Origin: Bryobacterales bacterium
Lineage (GTDB): Bacteria; Acidobacteriota; Terriglobia; Bryobacterales; Bryobacteraceae
Reading direction: 5' to 3'
Length of the DNA stretch: 9,199 nt
Assembly (NCBI GenBank): GCA_003487005.1
Contig: DNFG01000411.1
Location: forward strand, 9,000-18,198
Shown here piece after piece: positions 1 through 6,518 of the stretch. How positions within the stretch are numbered: the first letter of the stretch is position 1; the number at the start of each line of letters is the position of its first letter. The position numbers were made by a program, and so were the translations under genes. The notes below the pieces were generated by a model. The model saw only the letters and a program-made list of their open reading frames with translations. It ran no database searches and had not been told where the DNA came from.

Positions 1-1
1 G

Positions 2-1042
2 CGGCGCGACAAGGCGATCATGGGCATCTTCGACGAAGGGTGCATGGGGATGTACAACGCGATCATCCCGGACGAATTGCTGCATCCGACGGGCGTGTTC
101 AAGGAACGGCTGTCGCAATCGGCGCTGTATGCGGAGATGCGGGCGACTTCGGACGCCGAGGCGCAGGCGGTGCGCGACTGGCTGGACGCGAAGGGGATGA
201 CGTTCGTGACGGGCACGGATGAAGAGACGGAGTTGACGGACGCGCAGATCCTGGAGCAGTGCAAGATGTACATTGCGGCGGTCCGGATCGCGGACGATTT
301 CGGGTGCGCGGCGATCGGGATTCAGTATCAGCAGGGGTTGAAGGATCTGGCGCCGGCGTCGGATCTGGTGGAGGGGTTGCTGAACAACGTGGACCGGCCG
401 CCAGTGACGGCGCGGGGGAACGGGCGGGTGTTGTTCGAAGGGGAAGCGGTGGTCCATTTCAATGAAGTGGACGAGTGCGCGGGTCTGGACGCGCTGGTGA
501 CGAACCGGGTGTGGAAGGCGCTGGGGTTTGATCCGGAGACGACGCTGCATGATGTGCGCTGGGGCGAGGAGTTCAATGGCGAGTATGTGTGGGTGTTTCT
601 GATTTCGGGAGCGGCGCCGCCGCAGCATTTCGTGGGGGGGTATGCGGGGGCGTCGAGTGAGCGTCAGCCGCCGATGTACTTCCGGTTGGGCGGGGGGACG
701 CTGAAGGGGGTGTCGAAGCCGGGCGAGATTGTTTGGAGCCGGGTGTATGTGGACGCGGGGGTGCTGCGGGCGGATATCGGGCGTGCGAAGGTGGTGGAGT
801 TACCGGCGGAAGAGACGGAGCGGCGGTGGCAGGCAACGACACCGCAGTGGCCGATCATGCACGCGGTGCTGTATGGGGTGACGCGGGACCAGTTGATGGG
901 CAAGCACAAGGCGAACCACATTCAGGTGGCGTACGCGCCGTCAGCGGCGGAAGCGAATCAGGCGCTGGGGGCGAAAGCGGCGATGCTGCGTGCGATGGGG
1001 ATTGATGTGAATGTGTGCGGGACGGAGCACGGGATGGAGTAG
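2..1042 (+). CDS. L-fucose isomerase-like protein, C-terminal part (5' truncated)
   Basis: The frame is open to the left edge (R-R-D-K-A-I before the first ATG at 20), so the true start is upstream of the window. FucI-type enzymes are cytoplasmic, metal-dependent aldose-ketose isomerases. Numbering from that ATG, residues 100-123 resemble the FucI stretch with a conserved Asp (here D115) and a Leu-Asn-Asn turn. Residues 224-300 resemble the FucI C-terminal barrel: a GGG turn, then paired strands, then the motif A-N-H at 298-300. The A-N-H is followed by a strand and a helix ending near 330. H300 would be the metal or substrate histidine by analogy with E. coli FucI. I could not place the catalytic Glu of FucI by eye, so activity and substrate are unproven; members of this superfamily act on fucose, arabinose or other sugars. 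The gene ends 28 bp before the convergent stop of the PepSY-like gene. Family assignment is fairly secure, exact function is not. Confidence 0.72.
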   Translation, partial: RRDKAIMGIFDEGCMGMYNAIIPDELLHPTGVFKERLSQSALYAEMRATSDAEAQAVRDWLDAKGMTFVTGTDEETELTDAQILEQCKMYIAAVRIADDFGCAAIGIQYQQGLKDLAPASDLVEGLLNNVDRPPVTARGNGRVLFEGEAVVHFNEVDECAGLDALVTNRVWKALGFDPETTLHDVRWGEEFNGEYVWVFLISGAAPPQHFVGGYAGASSERQPPMYFRLGGGTLKGVSKPGEIVWSRVYVDAGVLRADIGRAKVVELPAEETERRWQATTPQWPIMHAVLYGVTRDQLMGKHKANHIQVAYAPSAAEANQALGAKAAMLRAMGIDVNVCGTEHGME

Positions 1043-1070
1043 GGGGGGCGCCCGCAAGCCGGGGGGAGTG

Positions 1071-1340
1071 TCATTGAAAGGCGAACTCGCGAATCTTCAT
1101 CGCGAGCAATTCGCCAGAGTTCTCATCGACGAAGAAGCGGCGGTATTCGAGCGCAGTGCCCTGGAATTGGTTCGTAGCTGCGGCCAAGGTGATGACCCAG
1201 ACTGGACGACCGTTGTAGTCTTCGCGCTCGAACTCCGCAACACTGTAGGGCGCCTCGCCAAGGAGGTCGGCGGCGTGTTCTTTGGCGATCCTGATGGCAT
1301 CCTTGAGTTGAATCATGAGGGCGGCGCTTTCACTCGTCAT
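1071..1340 (-). CDS. small PepSY-like protein (hypothetical)
   Basis: An 89-residue protein whose C-terminal half reads like a PepSY-type beta fold: an N-terminal helix (residues 10-28), a Y-S-V strand near 32, N-G-R-P-V-W-V-I near 43-50, and a Y-R-R-F-F-V-D strand with N-S-G-E-L-L (residues 66-79). This matches the family pattern of a strand followed by V-D-x-x-x-G-x-x-L. There is no signal peptide or membrane segment, so it is probably cytoplasmic. PepSY domains are often linked to protease inhibition, but nothing here shows that role. Base composition supports the - strand: the G-rich bias of the + strand genes reverses here. Two ATG starts are possible, at 1340 or at 1316 (81 residues), and neither has a clear ribosome binding site. 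It is divergent from the HicB-like gene (27 bp) and converges on the isomerase gene. The matching + strand frame is open but looks like a shadow. Confidence 0.72.
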   Translation of the reverse strand: MTSESAALMIQLKDAIRIAKEHAADLLGEAPYSVAEFEREDYNGRPVWVITLAAATNQFQGTALEYRRFFVDENSGELLAMKIREFAFQ

Positions 1341-1367
1341 GATGACACGGGCGGGCTGAGAGGACCG

Positions 1368-1601
1368 ATGACAAGACACGAAGTGATTCTCTACTGGAGT
1401 GAGGAAGACCGGGTCTTCATTGCGGAGGTTCCGGAATTGCCGGGTTGCGCGGCGGACGGCGCGACGCGGCAGGAGGCGCTGGGGAACGTGGAGCGGGTGA
1501 TGGCGGAGTGGATCGAGACGGCGACGGAATTGGGGCGGCCGTTTCCGGGGCCGATGGGGCGGGCGGAGAGTGCCCGCGTGGGGCGGCATTTGATACGCTG
1601 A
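1368..1601 (+). CDS. HicB-family antitoxin-like protein (solitary)
   Basis: A 77-residue protein with the HicB partial RNase H-like fold: an N-terminal strand pair (residues 4-21), P-E-L-P-G-C at 22-27, G-x-T at 31-33, E-A-L at 36-38, then an amphipathic helix to about 53 and the G-R-P-x-P turn at 56-60. In classical HicAB systems HicB neutralises the mRNA-cleaving toxin HicA and may repress its own promoter through a C-terminal DNA-binding domain. Here the C-terminus is only a short basic tail, with no visible ribbon-helix-helix or HTH. No HicA-like ORF (small, with its dsRNA-binding-like fold and catalytic His) lies on either side. The start at 1368 is chosen because GAGAGG at 1358-1363 sits 4 nt upstream and because the conserved fold begins there. 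The frame continues upstream to 1011, but that part is antisense to the PepSY-like gene. It ends 32 bp before the next gene and may be cotranscribed with it. Confidence 0.78.
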   Translation: MTRHEVILYWSEEDRVFIAEVPELPGCAADGATRQEALGNVERVMAEWIETATELGRPFPGPMGRAESARVGRHLIR

Positions 1602-1618
1602 CAGTTTCACCGAGGACC

Positions 1619-1624
1619 AGGAGG
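1619..1624 (+). promoter_or_regulatory. Ribosome binding site deciding a TTG start
   Basis: A perfect AGGAGG lies 9 nt upstream of TTG at 1634. This is what fixes the start of the Gfo/Idh/MocA gene: the reading frame is open back to 1445, and the first in-frame ATG downstream (1646) would cut into the first beta strand of the Rossmann fold. Confidence 0.8.
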
Positions 1625-1633
1625 TACACACCC

Positions 1634-2650
1634 TTGCGAGTAGGCATGATTGGGACGGGCGCGATTTCGCACAAGCACGCGCTGGCATACAAGAATATTG
1701 GCTTCGAGTTGGCGGCCTGCACGGACATCAACCCGGAAGCGGGCAAGAAGTTCGCGGAGATGTACGGGGGCGAGTTTGTCCCCACGTACGAGGAGTTGTG
1801 CAAGCACCCGGATGTGGATTACATCGAGGTTTGCACGTTTCCGGACTTCCGGTTGCAGCCCATCGAGATCGCCGCGGCGCACGGCAAGCACATTCAGGTG
1901 CAGAAGCCGATTTCGACGAATCTCGAGACGGCGCGGAAGATGATTGATGTGTGCAAGGCGAACGGGGTGGTGCTGGGCGTGGTGAGCCAGCACCGGTTTG
2001 ACGACTCGACGCGGTTTGTGAAGAAGGCGATCGCGGACGGACGACTGGGCAAGATTCTGCAGGCGGACGCGTATGTGAAGTGGTGGCGGTCGGCGGAGTA
2101 TTATTCGCGGCCGATCAAGGGATCGTGGGCGGTGGAAGGCGGCGGGGCGATGATCAATCAGGCGGTGCATCAGGTGGATGTGCTGCGGTATCTGTGCGGC
2201 GAGGTGGCGGAGTTGTTCGGCTACTGGCAACTGGCGGCGCGGCACAAGATCGAGAGCGAGGACGTGGTGACGGCGCTGCTGAAGTACGCGAGCGGGGCGA
2301 CGGGCGTGATTCAGGCGTCGACGGCGTTCTGGCCGGGCTATAGCGAGCGGATCGAGTTGCACGGCACGAAGGGGACGTGTGTGTTCACGGGCGACAAGTT
2401 GACCACGTGGGACGTGGAGAACGACGAAGGCGAACCGGCGCCGGTGGAGAAGGAAGTGATGTCGGGCGCGTCGGATCCGATGGCGATCCCGCTGACGCCG
2501 TTCGAGCGGCAGTTCACCGATTTCGCGGAGGCATGCAAGACGGGGCGCGATCCGCTGGTGTCTGGCGAAGAGGGTTATAAAGCGCTCGAAATCGTGCTTT
2601 CCGTGTACGAATCGTGCAAAAAAGGCGAAAAAGTTCGTCTTTCGGCATGA
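1634..2650 (+). CDS. Gfo/Idh/MocA family NAD(P)-dependent oxidoreductase
   Basis: A 338-residue cytoplasmic oxidoreductase of typical family length. It starts with TTG at 1634, set by a strong AGGAGG and by the immediate R-V-G-M-I-G-T-G-A Rossmann strand (residues 2-10). D31 at the end of the second strand suggests NAD preference. The family motif E-K-P appears as Q-K-P (90-92), keeping the catalytic K91. The substrate-domain motif G-G-G-A-M-I-N-Q-A-V-H begins at 169, with H179 as the probable catalytic His. N175 stands where inositol dehydrogenases have Asp, a known variant in the family. The C-terminal alpha/beta sheet domain runs from about 122 to 325. Substrates in this family are sugars, inositols or their derivatives; the exact one cannot be read here. 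The stop overlaps the thrB start by 4 nt (ATGA), so the two are probably translationally coupled. The last 20 or so codons are unusually A-rich. Confidence 0.9.
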   Translation: MRVGMIGTGAISHKHALAYKNIGFELAACTDINPEAGKKFAEMYGGEFVPTYEELCKHPDVDYIEVCTFPDFRLQPIEIAAAHGKHIQVQKPISTNLETARKMIDVCKANGVVLGVVSQHRFDDSTRFVKKAIADGRLGKILQADAYVKWWRSAEYYSRPIKGSWAVEGGGAMINQAVHQVDVLRYLCGEVAELFGYWQLAARHKIESEDVVTALLKYASGATGVIQASTAFWPGYSERIELHGTKGTCVFTGDKLTTWDVENDEGEPAPVEKEVMSGASDPMAIPLTPFERQFTDFAEACKTGRDPLVSGEEGYKALEIVLSVYESCKKGEKVRLSA

Positions 2651-3552
2651 GTTGGACGGAAGTTCGAGTCCCGGCAACGAGCGCGAACCTGGGCCCGGGG
2701 TTTGACGCGCTCGGGATGGCTCTGAGCATTTATCTGGAGTGCCGGTTCCGCCCGGCGGGGCGGCTCACGATCCGCCCCACGGGGCGGGACGCGGGGCTGA
2801 TCTCGCCGGGCGAGAACAATCTGATCTGGCAGACGGCGGTGGCGGTGGCGGAGCACACGGGGCGGCCGATGCCGGCGATCGAACTGGAGGTCAACAACGG
2901 GATCCCGATCGGCAAGGGGTTGGGCTCGAGCGCGGCGGCGCTGGTGGCGGGCGTGGTGATCGCCGATGAAGTGCTGGGACTGGAATGGGACCGGCACAAG
3001 ATCATGGACGAGGCGGCGCGGATCGAGGGTCATCCGGACAACGTGGCGGCGGCGGTGCTGGGCTCGATCGTGGCGAGCGCGGTGGACGGCGAGGGGATTA
3101 CGAGGGCGGTGCGAATGCAGTTGCCGGCGCGGTATGGCGTGGCGATTGTGGTGCCGGACTTCATCCTGCCGACGTCGGAGGCGCGGGCGGTGCTGCCTTC
3201 GTCGTATTCGCGGGCGGACGCGGTGTTCAATATTCAGCGGTCGGCGCTATTGATCGCGGCGATGCTGACGGCGACGACGGACGCGTTTCACGCGGCGCTG
3301 GAGGACCGGATCCATCAGCCATACCGGGCGAGACTGGTGCCGGGATTGAGCGCGATGCTGGAGTTGCGGGCCGAGGGGTTGCTGGGGGCGGCGTTATCGG
3401 GCGCTGGACCGTCGGTGCTGGTGTTTTATGAACGCGGGCACGAGGCGGTGGTGGAGGAGTTCCAGCGGATCTTCCGGGAAGAGGGGCACGGGAGCGACAT
3501 CCTGTGGGCGCACATCCCCGATCATGGATATGATTTGATGCGAGGACTGTAA
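2647..3552 (+). CDS. thrB: Homoserine kinase
   Basis: A 301-residue GHMP-family kinase, the normal length for ThrB, which phosphorylates L-homoserine with ATP to O-phosphohomoserine in threonine synthesis. All three GHMP motifs are visible. The N-terminal P-A-T-S-A-N-L-G-P-G-F-D is at 9-20. The ATP-binding P-I-G-K-G-L-G-S-S-A-A is at 87-97. The C-terminal G-A-A-L-S-G-A-G-P-S is at 247-256. The homoserine-kinase-specific E-G-H-P-D-N (127-132) and D-R-I-H-Q-P-Y-R (220-227) separate it from mevalonate, galactose and shikimate-type GHMP kinases. The ATG at 2647 overlaps the stop of the upstream oxidoreductase gene. An upstream in-frame GTG at 2614 exists but would add a basic, unconserved leader. 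No homoserine dehydrogenase or threonine synthase gene is in the window, which is unusual because these often cluster. The next gene follows after 5 bp. Confidence 0.93.
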   Translation: MSWTEVRVPATSANLGPGFDALGMALSIYLECRFRPAGRLTIRPTGRDAGLISPGENNLIWQTAVAVAEHTGRPMPAIELEVNNGIPIGKGLGSSAAALVAGVVIADEVLGLEWDRHKIMDEAARIEGHPDNVAAAVLGSIVASAVDGEGITRAVRMQLPARYGVAIVVPDFILPTSEARAVLPSSYSRADAVFNIQRSALLIAAMLTATTDAFHAALEDRIHQPYRARLVPGLSAMLELRAEGLLGAALSGAGPSVLVFYERGHEAVVEEFQRIFREEGHGSDILWAHIPDHGYDLMRGL

Positions 3553-3557
3553 ACGCC

Positions 3558-3857
3558 ATGGCGAAACCATTTGAACTGGACTGCCCGTGCTGCGGGGCGA
3601 CGTTGAAGATCGATCCGGAAGTGAAGGCCGTGCTGAGCCACAAGGAGAAGCCGAAGCCGAAGACGCTCGAGGATATCTCGGTGGGCGTGGCGAAGCTGAA
3701 GGAACAGCAGGCGGCGCGCGAGGATGCGTTCAACAAGAGTTTCGAGCAGATGAAGTCGTCGAAGGACGTGTTGAACCGCAAGTTTGACGAGTTGCTGAAG
3801 AAGGCGAAGGAGGACGACCCGACGGCCCCTCCGCCGAAGCCTCTGGGTCTGGATTAG
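3558..3857 (+). CDS. Short zinc-knuckle / coiled-coil protein (hypothetical)
   Basis: A 99-residue protein of unknown function. Residues 5-20 form one zinc-ribbon-type knuckle: C-P-C-C-G (C9, C11, C12) followed by A-T-L-K-I-D. There is no second Cys pair to complete a four-ligand site. Residues 28-36 are a Lys/Pro-rich linker. Residues 38-86 are strongly charged and helical with heptad-like spacing, probably a coiled coil (A-K-L-K-E-Q-Q to L-L-K-K-A-K-E-D). The end is a Pro-rich tail (88-99). It has no signal peptide or membrane segment. It starts 5 bp after thrB, with GAGGA at 3542-3546 inside the thrB end as a possible ribosome binding site, and is followed after 19 bp by the secreted hydrolase gene. 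Position and composition support a real gene. A dimer that shares one metal site, or a nucleic-acid or protein adaptor, is only a guess. Confidence 0.82.
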   Translation: MAKPFELDCPCCGATLKIDPEVKAVLSHKEKPKPKTLEDISVGVAKLKEQQAAREDAFNKSFEQMKSSKDVLNRKFDELLKKAKEDDPTAPPPKPLGLD

Positions 3858-3876
3858 CTGGAAGAGGGGGTTGGCT

Positions 3877-5766
3877 ATGCGGGGCATCGTTGTCTTCTTT
3901 TTGCTCGCGGCATTCGTGCGCGCGGATGATTTGCTGCCGTGGCTGGACCAGCAGTCGAAGGTCCACCTGAATCAACGGGTGGCGAAGGTGGACGCGCTGA
4001 AGACGCGCGCGGAGGCCGAGGCGCGGCGACGGGAGATCCAGGCGACGCTGCTGCGGCTGATGGGCGGGATTCCTGAGTACAAAGGGGCGCTGCGGAGCGA
4101 GGTGATAGGGACGATCCGGCAGCAGGGGTACCGGATAGAGAAGTTGTGGTTCGAGTCGGCGCCGGGGTACCCGGTGACGGCGAACCTGTATTTGCCGGAG
4201 AAGCCGGGCAAGCGGCCGGCCGTCTTGTTCTCGATGGGGCACTGGGATGTGGGGAAGGCGTTCGCGCATCCGACGGCGGCGAACCTGGCGTTGAAGGGGT
4301 TCGTGGTGCTAGTTTACGATCCGGTGGGCCAGGGGGAGAGGCTGCAGGCGTTCGAGTCGCGGATCGGGGCATCGCTGCGCGGCGGAGCGACGGCGCAGCA
4401 CATGCAGGACGGGGCGCGGGTGATGATGAACGGAACGGCGCTGATCCGCTGGTTCATCATGGATTCGAAGCGGGCCGTGGACTATCTGATCTCGCGGCCG
4501 GAAGTGGACGCGGAGCGGATCGGGGCGACGGGTTGCAGCGGGGGCGGGACGCAGACGGCATTCTTCGCGGCGGTGGAACCGAGGCTGCGGGCGGCGGCGC
4601 CGGCCTGCTACATTACGTCGTTTCATGAGTTGTACAGCGGGTCGGTGGGGGATTCGGAGCAGTCGGCGCCGGGTTTCCTGGCGTCGGGACTGGATCAGGC
4701 GGACCTGATTGCGGCGTTCGCGCCGCGTCCGTACCTGGTGATCAACACGGAAGAGGACTTCTTCCCGATCGCGGGTTCGCGGCGGGCGGTGGCGGATGCG
4801 CGGAAGGTGTATGCGCTGCTGGACGCGTCGACGCAGTTGGAACACTCGGTGGGACCGGGCGGGCATGGTACGCCGCTGGTGACGCGGGAGGCGTTGTACG
4901 GGTTCTTTCTGAAACACCTGGGCGAGATGGGGACGGCGGCGAAGGAAGTGGAAGTGGCACCGTTGTCGCCGGCGGATTTGCAGGTGCTGCCGACGGGTCA
5001 GGTGGCGACGAGTTTGCCGGCACGGGATCTGTCGTCGCTGATCGTGGAGCAGACGCGCTTCGGGCAGGGGGCGTCGCCGGAGGTGGTGAAGAAGCATTTG
5101 CGCGAGTGGACGCGGGAGCCCGCTCCGGCGCTGGCGCCGAGGTTGGAGTATCTGGCCCCGGCGGGCGGAACGAAGCAGGAGGCGGCGTTTCTGGTGGTGC
5201 AGACGGTGACGCCGGTTGAACCCCTGGTGGAGGCGTTGCGGGCGCGGGGTTATGGCGTGATGCTGGTGAGGCCGCGCGGGACGCCGGTGGCGAACGGCAA
5301 CGACGTGAACGCGGACTGGCTGAATGTGACGCGGGCGGCGCTGGTGGGGTTGTCGCTGAACGGGTTGCGGGTGAAGGACATCCTGAGCGGCGTTGAGGCA
5401 CTGGCGGGGCAGCACGGTGCGAAGACGATTTACGGGTATGGGCGGGGTTCGGCGGGCATCTGGCTGGCGGGGGCGGCGGCGCTGGATGCGCGTTTGAAGG
5501 GGATCTGGCTGCACAGGTCGCCGGCGTCGTGGCGGGAGGCGTTCCAGGCGCCGGTCCACCGGGCATTGCACGAGATTGCGTTTCCGGGGGCGGTGACGTT
5601 GTTCGACATTCCCGATCTGCTGGCGGCGGGGTCGGCGAAGGTCTATTTGACGGACCCGGTGGACGCGATGCGGCTGATGCGGGCGCGTGAGGGCCGGTAC
5701 ACGTTCCTGTCAGCGGCGTCGGCGGAGGCGGACTATCTGCCGCGATTTCTGGAGGCTGTCCGATGA
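3877..5766 (+). CDS. Secreted alpha/beta hydrolase, acetylxylan-esterase-like, with degenerate second domain
   Basis: A 629-residue exported protein. The signal peptide is residues 1-16 (basic R2, hydrophobic core, V-R-A before D17). The ATG at 3877 is preferred over a TTG at 3871 because GAGGGGG at 3864-3870 lies 6 nt upstream of it. Domain 1 (about 45-350) is an alpha/beta hydrolase of the acetylxylan-esterase/Abhydrolase_7 type. It has an oxyanion strand with M-G-H-W-D (120-124) and D-P-V-G-Q-G (148-153). The nucleophile elbow is G-C-S-G-G with S221. The acid is probably D294 in E-E-D-F-F-P, and the His is H330 in G-G-H-G. Such enzymes deacylate sugars or related esters in the periplasm or outside the cell. 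Domain 2 (about 415-629) repeats the hydrolase layout, but its elbow reads G-Y-G-R-G (520-524), with Gly where Ser should be, and no catalytic His is visible near the end. The stop overlaps the SDR gene start by 4 nt. Substrate is unknown. Confidence 0.85.
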   Translation: MRGIVVFFLLAAFVRADDLLPWLDQQSKVHLNQRVAKVDALKTRAEAEARRREIQATLLRLMGGIPEYKGALRSEVIGTIRQQGYRIEKLWFESAPGYPVTANLYLPEKPGKRPAVLFSMGHWDVGKAFAHPTAANLALKGFVVLVYDPVGQGERLQAFESRIGASLRGGATAQHMQDGARVMMNGTALIRWFIMDSKRAVDYLISRPEVDAERIGATGCSGGGTQTAFFAAVEPRLRAAAPACYITSFHELYSGSVGDSEQSAPGFLASGLDQADLIAAFAPRPYLVINTEEDFFPIAGSRRAVADARKVYALLDASTQLEHSVGPGGHGTPLVTREALYGFFLKHLGEMGTAAKEVEVAPLSPADLQVLPTGQVATSLPARDLSSLIVEQTRFGQGASPEVVKKHLREWTREPAPALAPRLEYLAPAGGTKQEAAFLVVQTVTPVEPLVEALRARGYGVMLVRPRGTPVANGNDVNADWLNVTRAALVGLSLNGLRVKDILSGVEALAGQHGAKTIYGYGRGSAGIWLAGAAALDARLKGIWLHRSPASWREAFQAPVHRALHEIAFPGAVTLFDIPDLLAAGSAKVYLTDPVDAMRLMRAREGRYTFLSAASAEADYLPRFLEAVR

Positions 5767-6518
5767 TGGAAAGATTCAGGCTGGACGGGCGCACGGCGCT
5801 GGTGACGGGCGGCAACGGCGGTTTGGGTCTGATGATCGCGCTGGGGTTGCGGGAAGCGGGGGCGCGGGTGGTGGGCGCGGGCCGGAATCCGGCCAAGAAC
5901 GCGCAGGCGAAGGCCCAACTGGATGATTGCGTGGCGCTGGATGTGCTGGACGAGGCGCAGGTGGAGCGGGTGATGGCGTCGGTGAAGCCGCAGATCGTGG
6001 TGAACGCCGCAGGGATCGTGGTGGTGGGACGGGCGGCGGAGGTGGGCGCGGAGGGCTTCGATTCGGTGTTGCGGACGCATGTCACGGGGTCCTATTTGTG
6101 TGCGCGGCACGCGGCGAAGTACATGGAGAGCGGCGGGAAGGTGATCAATATCGGGTCGGTGTTCTCGCTGTTCGGTTCGGCGGTGGCGGGGGGGTATGCG
6201 ACGGCGAAGTCGGCGGTGATCGGGCTGACGCGCAGTCTGGCGGTGGACCTGGCTCCGAGGGATATTCAGGTGAACGCGATTCTGCCGGGGTGGTACCGGA
6301 CGGAATCGACGGCGGGATTCGTGGACACGGCTTTGGGGGAGAAGATCCGGCAGTTGACGCCGGCCAAGCGCTGGGGTGAAGGGCGCGACGTGGCCGATGT
6401 GGCGGTGTTTCTGGCCTCGCCGGCGTCGAATTTCGTGACGGGCGCGGCTCTGGCCGTGGACGGCGGATACACGATCACCGGCGGGCTGACAGCCGAGGAC
6501 TGGGCGCCCTTGTTGTGA
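5763..6518 (+). CDS. Short-chain dehydrogenase/reductase, KduD-like
   Basis: A 251-residue classical SDR. The cofactor motif T-G-G-N-G-G-L-G is at 15-22, N-A-A-G at 81-84, the catalytic S132 in I-G-S, and Y145-x-x-x-K149 in Y-A-T-A-K. The C-terminal P-G-W (175-177) and the V-D-G-G-Y (232-236) end are typical of the family. The opening F-x-L-D-G-R-T-A-L-V-T-G and the R-W-G turn near 203 resemble 2-deoxy-D-gluconate 3-dehydrogenase (KduD) and gluconate 5-dehydrogenase, so the likely substrate is a sugar acid or keto-sugar. This specificity is an inference. It starts at ATG 5763, overlapping the hydrolase stop (ATGA). A second ATG follows at once (5766). GGAGG at 5751-5755, 7 nt upstream of 5763, serves both. 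The stop overlaps the next gene (GTGA). All catalytic residues are present, so it should be active in the cytoplasm. Confidence 0.9.
   Translation: MMERFRLDGRTALVTGGNGGLGLMIALGLREAGARVVGAGRNPAKNAQAKAQLDDCVALDVLDEAQVERVMASVKPQIVVNAAGIVVVGRAAEVGAEGFDSVLRTHVTGSYLCARHAAKYMESGGKVINIGSVFSLFGSAVAGGYATAKSAVIGLTRSLAVDLAPRDIQVNAILPGWYRTESTAGFVDTALGEKIRQLTPAKRWGEGRDVADVAVFLASPASNFVTGAALAVDGGYTITGGLTAEDWAPLL

Noticed and set aside
1043..1070. Possible terminator between the convergent isomerase and PepSY-like genes (GGGCGCCC at 1046-1053, CCCG/CGGG at 1051-1063).
   Set aside because: The stems are 4 bp or self-overlapping and no T-tract follows on either strand, so an intrinsic terminator is not supported.
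1011..1367. In-frame upstream extension of the HicB-like gene giving a 196-residue protein.
   Set aside because: The added part overlaps the isomerase end, is antisense to a better-supported PepSY-like gene, lacks a recognisable fold and breaks the usual HicB length. A good ribosome binding site and the conserved fold both start at 1368.
1588..1600. T-T-T-G-A-T-A-C-G as a -10 element for the Gfo/Idh/MocA operon.
   Set aside because: No -35-like hexamer lies 16-18 bp upstream, and it falls within the HicB-like coding end; a single hexamer is not enough.
3871..3876. TTG at 3871 as the start of the secreted hydrolase.
   Set aside because: It adds two residues before the signal peptide and lies directly against the GAGGGGG ribosome binding site; ATG at 3877 has proper spacing.
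4309..6085. Long open frames on the - strand opposite the hydrolase and SDR genes.
   Set aside because: They are Arg/Pro/His-rich shadow translations caused by the high GC content. They have no motifs and lie opposite genes with clear catalytic residues.
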